From positions 181,471 to 245,470 of the forward strand of contig NZ_ONDD01000001.1 in NCBI RefSeq assembly GCF_900316465.1: 64,000 nucleotides of DNA, given 5' to 3'. Every line of letters starts with the position of its first letter. Position 1 is the first letter of the stretch. Made by a program: the position numbers and the translations under genes. Below are positions 43,495 to 52,479 of the stretch, piece after piece. The DNA is from an uncultured Fibrobacter sp. Its GTDB lineage: Bacteria > Fibrobacterota > Fibrobacteria > Fibrobacterales > Fibrobacteraceae. The notes beneath the pieces are model-generated. The model was not told the DNA's origin and made no database searches. It worked only from the letters and a program-made list of their open reading frames with translations.

Positions 43495-44202
43495 TTAGCA
43501 GTGCACCAGCGTGCCGAGGTCGCCTTCGATAGCGGCGCGCGTGAGGTTGCCCTTTTCCATCTTGAACACGAAGATGGGCATATTGTTTTCCATGCAGAGA
43601 GCGACCGCTGCGGTGTCCATGACCTTGAGGCCGCGAGAGATAACTTCCTTGTAGCTGATGTCGTCGAAGCGGGTCGCGGTCGGGTCCTTGACCGGGTCTG
43701 CGGTGTAGATGCCATCGACCTTAGTCGCCTTCATAATCACGTCGCATTCGCTTTCGATAGCGCGAAGAGCGGCGCAGCTGTCCGTCGTGAAGAACGGGTT
43801 GCCGGTGCCTGCGGAGAAAATCACCACGGAGCCTGCGGACAAAAGCTTGAGGGCCTTGCGGCGGTCAAAGAATTCGCAGACCGGTTCCATGCGGATCGCG
43901 GACATCACAACAGAGTCAACGCCCTGCTTGTCCAAAGCATCTTGCATGGCGAGGCCGTTCATCACAGTGCCAAGCATGCCCATGGCATCGCCCTGGGCGC
44001 GGTTCATGCCGCCTGCAGAAGCAGAAATGCCGCGGACGAGATTGCCGCCGCCAATGACGAGAGCAACTTGCACGCCCTGCTTGACGATGGAGGCAATTTC
44101 GGACGCCATGTCAGAGAGAATCTGGTTGTCGATACCGTGGCCCTTTTCGCCTGCGAGGGCTTCGCCACTGAGCTTGAGAAGAATGCGCTTGAATTTAGAC
44201 AT
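43495..44202 (-). CDS. pyrH: UMP kinase
   Basis: 235 residues, hexameric amino-acid-kinase-fold enzyme converting UMP to UDP. N-terminal RILLKLSGEALAGEKGHGID, LVIGGGNLVRG near 53 and SAGTGNPFFTTDSCAALRA near 130 are diagnostic. Usual pyrH neighbours (tsf, frr) are not here. It converges with the Fic gene (10 bases between stops) and diverges from the M6 protease gene. Confidence 0.96.
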   Translation of the reverse strand: MSKFKRILLKLSGEALAGEKGHGIDNQILSDMASEIASIVKQGVQVALVIGGGNLVRGISASAGGMNRAQGDAMGMLGTVMNGLAMQDALDKQGVDSVVMSAIRMEPVCEFFDRRKALKLLSAGSVVIFSAGTGNPFFTTDSCAALRAIESECDVIMKATKVDGIYTADPVKDPTATRFDDISYKEVISRGLKVMDTAAVALCMENNMPIFVFKMEKGNLTRAAIEGDLGTLVHC

Positions 44203-44325
44203 AATTTTTTTGGGGAATTAGGAATATTTTATGCTCTGAAATGTAATAAAAAACGGACAAGGGTGCCTATCGCCGTAAAAAAAATGTATTTCCATATTTG
44301 GTGGTTTAAAGAAAATGGGATGTTT

Positions 44326-46227
44326 ATGAAAACCAAAATTGCATTTGGCCTGTTATTAGGCTCATTATTATTCCCGACGATGCTTTTTGCAGACATCGTG
44401 TATCAGGGGAAACGCGTCCAGGAATGGCCCGAAGAAGCCCGACCGACATTCACCGGATCCAAAGCAAGCGCGTCCAGTTCCGGTTTAGCGAGAGCAGTTG
44501 CAACACAAACGAAAGGCCACTACGCCGCCCCCAAAGGGAAGATTTACAGTCTGACTCTACTTGTCGATTTTTCAGACAAGGCTGCACCTGTCACCGTAAG
44601 CGAAGTCGAAGAATGGCTGAACAAAGAAGGTTTCAATAGAGACGGTTGCAACGGTTCTGTGCGCGACTACTATTTAGACGTTTCAAACGGGCAACTGGAC
44701 CTCACCAACGAAGTCTACGGATGGTATCGCGCTAAGCATCCTAAATCTTGGTACGAAAGCCTGCCGGGATACACAGGGTCCGATTCCCTAATGAAAGAGG
44801 TGTTCGCGTATTTTGATTCTCAAGTCGACTTTTCTCGTTACGACAACGACAAGGACGGCACTACCGAAGCCATCAACATCGTATACGCCGGCGCAGGTGA
44901 AACCTGGGGGCAGGGCCTGTGGCCACATTCCGGATGGTCCAACGAAAGGCGCGATGGCGTGAAACTCACGCACCACCAGATGACGGACATGCCGGGCAAA
45001 TTTTCGATATACGTATTCGTGCACGAAAGTGGACACATGATTTTTGGCTGGCCGGACCTTTACTGGTATGGTGACTACTGTACCATGGGCAACCGCGCGA
45101 ACGACTTGAATCCCGTCGCGATCAACGACTTCTACCGTGCAGACCAAGGCTGGATTCCGTTTGTAGACATCACGAGCGATGACATAAACAACATAACGCC
45201 TCTCGAAACCACCAAGCCCGGCGAATTCTGCTACCGCTACAAGAACCCAAACAGGCCAAACCAAGAAGGACTCGTATGGTCCTACGTACGCAACACGGGC
45301 CGCAACAAGGTGCTTGCAGGTAGCGGCCTCTTGATGCAGCATTACGATTTTTCCATCGAAGGCAATTCTGCTTCAGACAAGCTGGGACTCCGAATCGTGC
45401 ACGCGAGCGCCGCAGGCAAATCAAGCGACAACCCGGGCGATCAATGGCCAAGCCCAGGCAGCACCGCCAACACGTTCTTCAAGAGCGGAACCTATTCAGA
45501 ATTTTCAGATGATGCCTACCCCGCTATCCGCTGGTATAACGGCTCCAAGACTGGCCTCAAAATCACCGACATCGGAACCCCCGGCGAAACACTCACGTTC
45601 TGCATCGGCGAGAACTGCTCCGAGCCTTCGTCCAGTTCGTCAGAACCCGCATCCAGCAGCTCCGTCGAAATCACTGTCCAGAAAATCGCGCTCGAAACAA
45701 CACTCCCGATTAGCGATAGTTATGCGTCCGTAACACTCGACCTGAACGGCAGCAAAGTCGCAAGTATTCTCGGCATCAAGCGCACCGAAATTGAAGACAA
45801 AGTAGAATTCTACGGAGTGGAACCCGACGGAAGCCTCAACAGCAAAACGACCGGCGAAGGCACCGGGCATTGGTTCGACAAATCCGGCAAAATTGTCGCC
45901 TGGGACCCGAACGGCTCCAGCATCGTGTTCTCCAACGTGGACCTCACGACCATGACCACGAAAATTGGCCACATGCCGAACAAGGTCTCGGCCGGGGAAA
46001 CTTATGTTGTGAAGCAGGCCGTCGTTTACGGGAACAAGCAAGTCACCTTCGAAATCACAATAACCATTGGCGGAAAGACCACCGTCATTTCAAACCTTGA
46101 AAAGTCGAGACACGGCAAACCCGGAAGCCGAATCTTCAACATTCTCGGCAAACCCGTAGGCACCAGAAACGCCTCCGGTGAAATGCCTGATTTGCCCAAG
46201 GGCAGGTATGTAGAAATCGGAAAGTAA
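44326..46227 (+). CDS. Secreted M6-family metalloprotease with Ser-rich linker
   Basis: 633 residues. Signal peptide (about 1-22, cut near LFADIV). Catalytic zinc motif HESGHMIFGWPDLYWYG near residue 233-237 (HExxHxxGxPD). A Ser-rich linker (about 425-445, SEPSSSSSEPASSSS) joins an uncharacterised beta-rich domain, and the C-terminus (SRIFNILGKPVGTRNASGEM, KGRYVEIGK) resembles the sorting or basic tail regions of Fibrobacter exoenzymes. M6 enzymes (immune inhibitor A type) degrade proteins outside the cell. ATG 44326 is taken; an ATG two codons upstream is also possible. A terminator follows. Confidence 0.85.
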   Translation: MKTKIAFGLLLGSLLFPTMLFADIVYQGKRVQEWPEEARPTFTGSKASASSSGLARAVATQTKGHYAAPKGKIYSLTLLVDFSDKAAPVTVSEVEEWLNKEGFNRDGCNGSVRDYYLDVSNGQLDLTNEVYGWYRAKHPKSWYESLPGYTGSDSLMKEVFAYFDSQVDFSRYDNDKDGTTEAINIVYAGAGETWGQGLWPHSGWSNERRDGVKLTHHQMTDMPGKFSIYVFVHESGHMIFGWPDLYWYGDYCTMGNRANDLNPVAINDFYRADQGWIPFVDITSDDINNITPLETTKPGEFCYRYKNPNRPNQEGLVWSYVRNTGRNKVLAGSGLLMQHYDFSIEGNSASDKLGLRIVHASAAGKSSDNPGDQWPSPGSTANTFFKSGTYSEFSDDAYPAIRWYNGSKTGLKITDIGTPGETLTFCIGENCSEPSSSSSEPASSSSVEITVQKIALETTLPISDSYASVTLDLNGSKVASILGIKRTEIEDKVEFYGVEPDGSLNSKTTGEGTGHWFDKSGKIVAWDPNGSSIVFSNVDLTTMTTKIGHMPNKVSAGETYVVKQAVVYGNKQVTFEITITIGGKTTVISNLEKSRHGKPGSRIFNILGKPVGTRNASGEMPDLPKGRYVEIGK

Positions 46228-46253
46228 AAGAATTCGTTTTGCCACACGGATGG

Positions 46254-46280
46254 GGAATCACTAACGTGATTCCTTTTTTT
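46254..46280 (+). terminator. Terminator after the M6 protease gene
   Basis: GGAATCA-CTAACG-TGATTCC followed by T7, 26 bases past the stop at 46227. Confidence 0.88.
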
Positions 46281-46326
46281 ATAATTTAAATTTGGCAAAA
46301 ACGATTGTGGTTACTGGAGGTTTTCT

Positions 46327-47337
46327 GTGAAAAAGATTTTTGCGCTGTTGGTTGTTGCGGTTTTGTTTGTCGCCTGCGGTGATGAATCTAGTAGCTCCGC
46401 TCCCGATCCAATCGGTGAAATCTCGTCGAGTAGCAATGAGGAGCCTGGTTCCAGTTCTTCTGTAGCGGAAAAGAATTCTTCTAGTTCCGTAAGCGGTAAG
46501 AATAGTAGCTCGTCGGTGGTTGAGTCAAGTAGTAGCGAATTCGTATTGAAATACTGCGATGAAGGTTCTTTAGATACGTTGTATCAGGAGAATCGTGCCG
46601 TATATGCTCATTGTGAAGATGGCTTTTGGGAGACTGATTCCATCGTTTACAAACCTAAGGAAAAAGTTTACCCCAATATGGATAGCTTGTTTGCTTCGGA
46701 TTATGAACCTGTTTATAGTGAATTCGAAGATCCTCGAGATCATCAAGTGTATAAAACAGTTATTTTGTCGGAATCGTATGGTTCTGCAGATAAAATAGAA
46801 GTTTTTGCTCAGAACTTGAACTATGGTGTGATGATTGATTCTAGTAAGCGAATGCTTGATGATACTAAGGTGGAAAAACATTGTGAACTGAATGACGAGT
46901 GGTTCTGCGATAATGGGTGGGGAGGTCAGTATACTTGGAGCGAAGCGATGGCTTTGCCTGCAAAATATGATACGCTGTTTTGGAAAGAGTCTTTAGAAGG
47001 TGATAAGCAAATCCATCAGGGGATTTGTCCGGATGGATGGCATATTATGAATGGTTATGAATGGAGAACCTATACGTCGAGTGCAGGGTTAGATCTTGCA
47101 TCAAAATCAAATTGGAAATTGAAAAAGATCGGGGCTAATTCATCTGGAATGTCTGTTTTGTTTAAGATGAAGGCTTATGACGTTAGCGTGATGCAGGCTT
47201 ATTTTTTGCTGCCTAAGGAATCTAGTAAAATTGGAACATTCGCGGTCACCATTACTGAGCAAAGTGTTTGGCTTGGGGATGATGATCATATTGGAAAACA
47301 TATCCCTTATAGCATTCGTTGCGTAAAGGATTACTAA
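46327..47337 (+). CDS. FISUMP-domain lipoprotein
   Basis: 336 residues from a GTG with GGAGG 8 bases upstream. Lipoprotein signal (lipobox VAC before GDESSSS), Ser-rich linker (about 20-75 with SSSS blocks), and the Fibrobacter major paralogous domain (about 150-336): QNLNYGVMIDSS, GQYTWSEAMALP, GICPDGWHIMNGYEW and a final YSIRCVKDY. These domains are abundant surface proteins in Fibrobacter and may have a role in adhesion, but the function is unknown. The coding sequence is visibly more A/T-rich than its neighbours, which could mean recent gain or a different history. Confidence 0.85.
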   Translation: MKKIFALLVVAVLFVACGDESSSSAPDPIGEISSSSNEEPGSSSSVAEKNSSSSVSGKNSSSSVVESSSSEFVLKYCDEGSLDTLYQENRAVYAHCEDGFWETDSIVYKPKEKVYPNMDSLFASDYEPVYSEFEDPRDHQVYKTVILSESYGSADKIEVFAQNLNYGVMIDSSKRMLDDTKVEKHCELNDEWFCDNGWGGQYTWSEAMALPAKYDTLFWKESLEGDKQIHQGICPDGWHIMNGYEWRTYTSSAGLDLASKSNWKLKKIGANSSGMSVLFKMKAYDVSVMQAYFLLPKESSKIGTFAVTITEQSVWLGDDDHIGKHIPYSIRCVKDY

Positions 47338-47355
47338 TCCTTTTTTCCGGCAGGG

Positions 47356-47488
47356 AAAGGAGATCCCACCTTGGTGGCCATGCGCACTAAGCACTTCCCC
47401 AAAGAGGATAACTCTACTAAGGTGCTAAAGAACCAAGTATCGTATAAAAGTGCTAAGTGCTGTCCGCCCGGCCTTCGCCGGGAAGACA
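47356..47488. repeat. Three-hairpin interspersed repeat, copy B (with a 50-base insertion)
   Basis: Left and right parts match copies A and C, but hairpin 2 is opened by about 50 extra bases between GCACTT and AAGTGC. Hairpin 3 is CCCGGC-CTTC-GCCGGG, ending AAGACA. Confidence 0.8.
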
Positions 47489-47607
47489 GAAGAAGAGTAA
47501 CTGCTAAGGGAAGCGGAGGCGAGTGCCTGACCGCAAAGCGAACATTCCGGAACGGCCATGTGAGCGTGCGGTGCAGGCAGAGACGGAGCGTTCCTTTTTC
47601 ACGCATC

Positions 47608-47639
47608 AAAGGAGGTGCCGGGTCAAGCCCGGCAAGACA
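47608..47639. repeat. REP-like palindrome, short form
   Basis: AAAGGAGGT-GCCGGG-TCAAG-CCCGGC-AAGACA, 32 bases. Confidence 0.75.
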
Positions 47640-47801
47640 ACAAAAGAGGCATGCGTTTAAATTAACCTATGTCTCAGAAATCACGTTAGTGATTTCGAAT
47701 CAGTGTGGCCTTTTTGGGGTCTTAGGGGCCCCGCCCCTAGGCGAGAGGGTGGAGAGCAACGAAGTGCGAGCCAGGGAGAGGCTTCTCCCTTTTCAGGCAT
47801 C

Positions 47802-47833
47802 AAAGGAGGTGCCGGATTGGATCCGGCATGACA
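47802..47833. repeat. REP-like palindrome, short form
   Basis: AAAGGAGGT-GCCGGAT-TGG-ATCCGGC-ATGACA, 32 bases, same outline as the element at 47608 and sharing the upstream GCATC. Confidence 0.75.
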
Positions 47834-47843
47834 GAGGGCGGGA

Positions 47844-47926
47844 AAAGGAGGTCCCACCTTGGTGGCCATGCGCACTAAGCACTAAAAGTGCTAAGTGCTG
47901 TCCGCCCGGCCTTCGCCGGGAAGACA
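47844..47926. repeat. Three-hairpin interspersed repeat, copy C (83 bases)
   Basis: Same length as copy A. Hairpin 2 arms are GCACT/AGTGC where copy A has GCAAC/GTTGC, and hairpin 3 arms are CCCGGC/GCCGGG where A has CCCGGG/CCCGGG: paired changes keep the stems. Confidence 0.8.
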
Positions 47927-48100
47927 GAGCGCGGGGAATTTCGGCACGCATTCTGCGGAATCCGTTTATTACTAAAATATTACAGAATTATTACAAGACA
48001 CTAACAAGCAAAAAGACACAATTGGCTTCGCTTTGAACAAGCGATAATTTCTATCTTGTACCCCAACTAAACATTAACCGCAAATCAATAGTTAGGATAT

Positions 48101-48982
48101 ATGAGTCTTAAAATCGTTGTGCTTGCTAAGCAAGTACCTGATACACGAAACGTAGGCCCGGACGCCATGACGCCGCAGGGTACTATCAATCGTGCCGCAT
48201 TGCCCGCGGTCTTCAACCCCGAAGACCTGAACGCCCTGGAGCAAGCCCTTCGCCTGAAGGACCAGTTCCCGGGTTCCACCATCTCTGTGCTGACGATGGG
48301 TCTGCCGAAATCCGCCGAAGTTATCCGCGAAGCTCTGTACCGCGGTGCCGACTGCGGTTACGTGATTACGGACCGTTCCCTCGGTGGCGCTGACACGCTC
48401 GCTACTAGCTACACGCTCGCCCAGGCCGTCAAGAAGGTCGGCGACTATGACATTATCCTCGGTGGCCGCCAGGCTATCGATGGCGACACCGCCCAGGTCG
48501 GTCCGCAGATTGCAGAAAAGCTCGGCCTTACCCAGGTGACTTACGCCGAAGAAATTCTGAGCCTCGACGAGAAGGCACGCAAGGTTGTGATCCGCCGCCA
48601 TATCGACGGTGGTGTGGAAACGGTGGAAGCACCGCTCCCGCTGGTCGTGACCGTGAACGGCAGTGCCGCTCCGTGCCGCCCGCGCAACGCGAAGCGCATC
48701 ATGAAGTTCAAGAACGCGACCGCCGTTGCCGAACGCGCTCCGGAAGCCGCCGAAAAGTACGCCGCCCTCATCGCGAAGAAGCCCTATCTCGACATCCCGC
48801 AGTGGGGTGCCGCGGACATCGACGCCGACCCGACGCAGATCGGTAAGGCCGGTTCTCCGACGAACGTGAAGGCTGTCAAGAACATCGTGTTCAAGGCGAA
48901 GGAAAGCCGCACGCTTACCGCGAGCGACGCCGACGTTGAAGGACTTATCAAGGAACTTTTAGACGAGAAGATTATTGGCTAG
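48101..48982 (+). CDS. etfB: Electron transfer flavoprotein subunit beta
   Basis: 293 residues, FixA/EtfB family. Adenine-nucleotide fold with LGGRQAIDGDTAQVGPQIAE near residue 125 and VLAKQVPDT near the start. First gene of etfB-etfA-acyl-CoA dehydrogenase (gaps 3 and 5 bases). ETF takes electrons from the dehydrogenase; whether this pair is bifurcating (with an extra FAD in the beta/alpha interface) cannot be decided by eye. Confidence 0.94.
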   Translation: MSLKIVVLAKQVPDTRNVGPDAMTPQGTINRAALPAVFNPEDLNALEQALRLKDQFPGSTISVLTMGLPKSAEVIREALYRGADCGYVITDRSLGGADTLATSYTLAQAVKKVGDYDIILGGRQAIDGDTAQVGPQIAEKLGLTQVTYAEEILSLDEKARKVVIRRHIDGGVETVEAPLPLVVTVNGSAAPCRPRNAKRIMKFKNATAVAERAPEAAEKYAALIAKKPYLDIPQWGAADIDADPTQIGKAGSPTNVKAVKNIVFKAKESRTLTASDADVEGLIKELLDEKIIG

Positions 48983-48985
48983 CCT

Positions 48986-50011
48986 ATGAATAACGTATTT
49001 GTATATTGCGAAATTGAGGGCACGACCGTCGTTGACGTTTCCCTCGAACTTTTGTCCAAGGGTCGCAAGCTGGCCAACACGCTCGGCGTTCAGCTCGAGT
49101 GCATCTGCGCCGGCAAGGGCCTCGATGGCATTGAAAAGCAGGTGTTCCCGTACGGTGTCGACAAGGTTCATGTGTTCGACGCCGAAGGCCTGTTCCCCTA
49201 CACCACCAACCCGCATGCAGCCCTCGTGGTGAACCTCTTCAAGGAAGAGCAGCCGCAGATTTGCTTGCTCGGTGCAACCGTGATTGGCCGTGACCTGGGC
49301 CCGCGCATTTCCAGTGCCATGCACAGCGGCCTTACCGCCGACTGTACCGAACTCGAAATCGACAGCTTCGAAATGAGCATCGGTGGCGTGAAGAAGGCTT
49401 ACGAAAACCAGCTTTGCCAGATCCGCCCGGCATTCGGCGGCAACATCGTCGCGACGATCGTGAACCCGGAACACCGCCCGCAGATGGCTACCGTGCGCGA
49501 AGGCGTGATGAAGAAGGAAATCGTGGACCCGAACTACAAGGGCGAAGTCATCAAGCACGACGTGGCCAAGTACGTTCCGGAAACGGAATACGTGGTCAAG
49601 GTGCTCGAACGCCATGTGGAAAAGGCCAAGCACAACCTCAAGGGCGCCCCGATCGTGGTCGCCGGTGGTTACGGCATGGGCTCCAAGGAAAACTTCGACC
49701 TGCTGTTTGAACTTGCCAAGGAACTCCACGCAGAAGTCGGTGCTAGCCGCGCCGCCGTGGATGCGGGCTTTGTCGATCATGACCGCCAGATCGGTCAGAC
49801 CGGCGTGACTGTCCGCCCGAAGGTCTACATCGCTTTCGGTATTTCCGGCCAGATCCAGCACCTCGCTGGCATGCAGGATTCAGGTATCATCATCTCCGTG
49901 AACTCCGACCCCGAAGCTCCGATCAACGCCATCGCTGATTACGTGATCAACGGCACCGTCGAAGAAGTCCTCCCGAAGATGATCAAGTATTACAAGGCAA
50001 ACAATAAGTAG
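48986..50011 (+). CDS. etfA: Electron transfer flavoprotein subunit alpha
   Basis: 341 residues. C-terminal FAD-binding part has VAGGYGMGSKENF, GASRAAVDAGFVDHDRQIGQTG, VRPKVYIAFGISGQIQH and the last HVSGxxxI-like IISVNSDPEAPIN, all as in EtfA. Between etfB and the dehydrogenase gene. Confidence 0.95.
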   Translation: MNNVFVYCEIEGTTVVDVSLELLSKGRKLANTLGVQLECICAGKGLDGIEKQVFPYGVDKVHVFDAEGLFPYTTNPHAALVVNLFKEEQPQICLLGATVIGRDLGPRISSAMHSGLTADCTELEIDSFEMSIGGVKKAYENQLCQIRPAFGGNIVATIVNPEHRPQMATVREGVMKKEIVDPNYKGEVIKHDVAKYVPETEYVVKVLERHVEKAKHNLKGAPIVVAGGYGMGSKENFDLLFELAKELHAEVGASRAAVDAGFVDHDRQIGQTGVTVRPKVYIAFGISGQIQHLAGMQDSGIIISVNSDPEAPINAIADYVINGTVEEVLPKMIKYYKANNK

Positions 50012-50016
50012 GCGAT

Positions 50017-51729
50017 ATGGCGAATTTTTATACAGATCATCCCGAGATTAAATTCAACCTCGAAAGCAATTCCCTGATGCCGCGCATTGTCGAGCTCAAG
50101 GAAAAGGGCTATGCCGACAAGGACGCTTTCGACTATGCGCCGGAAGATTTTGCCGACGCGATGGACAACTACAACCGCGTGCTCGAAGTCGCTGGCGACA
50201 TCACCGCGAACACCGTCTTCCCGAACTCCGAAGAAGTGGACGCCGAAGGCCCGCACTGCGAAAACGGCCGCGTTCGTTACGCTTCCAAGACTTATGAAAA
50301 CCTCGAAGCCACCCGCAAGGCTGGCCTCAACGGTGTCACGATGCCGCGCCGCTTTGGCGGCCTGAACTTCCCGATTACCGCCTACACGGCCATCAACGAA
50401 ATGATAGCCTCTGCAGACGCCGGTTTCGAGAACATTTGGTCCCTGCAGGACTGCATCGAGACGCTCTATGAATTTGGCGACGAAGACCAGCGTTCCCGTT
50501 TCATTCCGCGCGTGTGCGCCGGCGAAACGATGTCGATGGACTTGACCGAACCCGATGCCGGTTCCGACCTGCAGCGCGTGATGCTCAAGGCCACCTACAG
50601 CGAAGAAGACAAGTGCTGGTACCTGAACGGCGTGAAGCGCTTCATCACGAACGGTGATAGCGACATTCACCTGGTGCTCGCCCGTTCCGAAGAAGGCACC
50701 CGCGACGGTCGTGGCCTTTCCATGTTCATTTACGACAAGCGCGACGGTGGCGTTGATGTCCGCCGTATCGAAAACAAGATGGGTATCCACGGAAGCCCGA
50801 CTTGCGAACTTGTCTACAAGAACGCCAAGGCTGAACTCTGCGGCCGCCGCAAGTTCGGTCTCATCAAGTACGTGATGGCCCTCATGAACGGTGCACGCCT
50901 CGGCATTGCCGCCCAGTCCGTGGGCATCAGCCAGATGGCCTACAACGAAGCTCTCGCCTACGCCAAGGACCGTAAGCAGTTCGGTCAGGCTATCGTGAAC
51001 TTCCCGGCTGTGTACGAAATGCTTTCCCACATCAAGGCACGCCTTGATGCAGGCCGCGCTTTGCTGTACCAGACAGCCAGCTACGTGGACATCTACAAGG
51101 GTCTCGAAGATATCGAACGTGACCGCAAGCTCACCGACGAAGAAAAGGCTGAACTCAAGAAATACCAGAAGCTCGCCTCTGCATGCACTCCGCTTGCCAA
51201 GGGCATGAACTCCGAATACGCTAACATCAACAGCTACGACAGCATCCAGGTTCACGGCGGTTCGGGCTACATGCTCGAATACGCTTGCCAGCGCCTGTAC
51301 CGCGACGCCCGTATCACTTCAATTTACGAAGGTACGACGCAGCTCCAGACGGTTGCGGCTCTCCCGCACGTGACCACCGGTACCTACAGCCAGATGCTCG
51401 AAGAATTCGAAGCCCAGGATGTGCGCCCGGAATACGAAGCACTCAAGGCCCGCGCAAAGGCCATGGACGTGAAGTACAACGAAGCTGTGGAATTCGTGAA
51501 GTCCGCGAACAACAACGAATTCACCGACCTCTGCAGCCGCCACCTGTACGAAATGGCCGCCAACTGCGTGATGACCCAGTTGCTCCTCCGCGACGCCACC
51601 AAGTCTCCTGAACTGTTCGACAAGAGCGTGAAGGTGTACCTGAACCTCGCCGAAGCCGAAGTCGCGAAGCACTACAACTTCGTGAAGAGCTTGAGCGTGG
51701 AATCGCTGGAAAGCTACAAGCAGGCATAA
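50017..51729 (+). CDS. Acyl-CoA dehydrogenase, large form
   Basis: 570 residues, flavoenzyme oxidising acyl-CoA to enoyl-CoA (or running in reverse to reduce it). FAD/substrate motifs: LTEPDAGSDLQRV near residue 173, KRFITNG near 210, the GARLGIAAQSVGIS block near 295, HGGSGYMLEYACQRLYRDAR near 413 and catalytic Glu in YEGTTQLQT near 437. About 150 residues longer than short-chain enzymes, with a C-terminal helical extension seen in some FadE/DUF1974-like forms. Strong terminator follows. Fibrobacters are not known as butyrate producers, so the physiological reaction is open. Confidence 0.92.
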   Translation: MANFYTDHPEIKFNLESNSLMPRIVELKEKGYADKDAFDYAPEDFADAMDNYNRVLEVAGDITANTVFPNSEEVDAEGPHCENGRVRYASKTYENLEATRKAGLNGVTMPRRFGGLNFPITAYTAINEMIASADAGFENIWSLQDCIETLYEFGDEDQRSRFIPRVCAGETMSMDLTEPDAGSDLQRVMLKATYSEEDKCWYLNGVKRFITNGDSDIHLVLARSEEGTRDGRGLSMFIYDKRDGGVDVRRIENKMGIHGSPTCELVYKNAKAELCGRRKFGLIKYVMALMNGARLGIAAQSVGISQMAYNEALAYAKDRKQFGQAIVNFPAVYEMLSHIKARLDAGRALLYQTASYVDIYKGLEDIERDRKLTDEEKAELKKYQKLASACTPLAKGMNSEYANINSYDSIQVHGGSGYMLEYACQRLYRDARITSIYEGTTQLQTVAALPHVTTGTYSQMLEEFEAQDVRPEYEALKARAKAMDVKYNEAVEFVKSANNNEFTDLCSRHLYEMAANCVMTQLLLRDATKSPELFDKSVKVYLNLAEAEVAKHYNFVKSLSVESLESYKQA

Positions 51730-51750
51730 GCCTCGCTAACGCGATATTCG

Positions 51751-51784
51751 AAAACCCCGGCTCTGACGAGTCGGGGTTTTTGTT
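51751..51784 (+). terminator. Terminator after the acyl-CoA dehydrogenase gene
   Basis: AAAACCCCG..CGGGGTTTT with an inner CTC/GAG stem and TGAC loop, then TTTGTTTG; 22 bases past the stop. Confidence 0.9.
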
Positions 51785-51843
51785 TGATGACGATATAGCC
51801 ACATCCTGAAAAATTGTATAGTTTTACAAGCGGAAGGAAGAAT

Positions 51844-52479
51844 ATGAGCAAACAATTTGAATTCGGATTACAGACTTTCGAAGAGCTCGACGAGGCGGCA
51901 GCAGTCATGACGCGCGCCTATCAGGATTACGACTATATCACGCTCTATTTCACGGACACAGAGGAACGCCGCAATGGGCTGCTTGTCTTTATGAAATGCG
52001 TCTTAAGAACGACCTTTGGAAAGGCAAATCTTTTGGCCGCCCATCAAGACGGCAAGCTAGTCGCCCAAGCGACACTGGAGCAGCCCGGATTCGAGAAACC
52101 GTCTGCACTCCAATACATCATGCACGGTTTCTGGCGCGTCTTCTTTACCGTGAACTGGAAACGGATGAATGGATTTTTGACTATGGACGAAGGGGCAGGC
52201 AAGCCGTGCCATGATTACCAAAAGTCGGGACCAGACATCTGGTACCTCAGCATGCTCGAGGTAGACCCGCCCGCGCAGGGGCAGGGCGTCGGCACGCAGT
52301 TCCTGGCCTACATGGAAGATTACGTGCGGCAGCGTGGCGGTAAGCAGCTGGCGCTGTTTACAAATTCGGAAGAGAACCTCGCCTTTTACACCAAGCGCGG
52401 CTACGAAGTTTTCCATGAATGCGAAATCGAGCACAACGGCCGGAAAATCGGCAGCTGGAGCATGAAGAAAAAACTCTAG
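51844..52479 (+). CDS. GNAT-family N-acetyltransferase
   Basis: 211 residues. C-terminal acetyl-CoA motif VDPPAQGQGVGTQFLAYME (near 140-160, Q/RxxGxG/A type) and LALFTNSEENLAFYTKRGY are GNAT signatures. The N-terminal half is not close to any characterised enzyme. ATG 51844 follows AAGGAAG. It overlaps the convergent lipoprotein gene by 4 bases. Substrate unknown. Confidence 0.85.
   Translation: MSKQFEFGLQTFEELDEAAAVMTRAYQDYDYITLYFTDTEERRNGLLVFMKCVLRTTFGKANLLAAHQDGKLVAQATLEQPGFEKPSALQYIMHGFWRVFFTVNWKRMNGFLTMDEGAGKPCHDYQKSGPDIWYLSMLEVDPPAQGQGVGTQFLAYMEDYVRQRGGKQLALFTNSEENLAFYTKRGYEVFHECEIEHNGRKIGSWSMKKKL

Larger units (their letters stand above)
47338..48100. other. 763-base non-coding repeat island between FISUMP gene and etfB
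   Basis: No credible gene; open frames crossing it lack coding features. It contains three-hairpin elements (47356-47488 and 47844-47926), two short REP-like palindromes (47608-47639, 47802-47833), a GAAATCA-CGTTAG-TGATTTC hairpin (47677-47696) and more G/C-rich inverted segments around 47500-47590 and 47720-47800. The last 100 bases are A/T-rich and likely hold the etfB promoter. Confidence 0.85.

Noticed and set aside
43489..44319. Upstream extension of the M6 protease frame over pyrH
   Set aside because: The region is antisense to UMP kinase; the signal peptide at 44326 marks the true start.
47371..48036. 221-residue open frame in the repeat island
   Set aside because: Composed of repeat sequence with no coding character or homology pattern.
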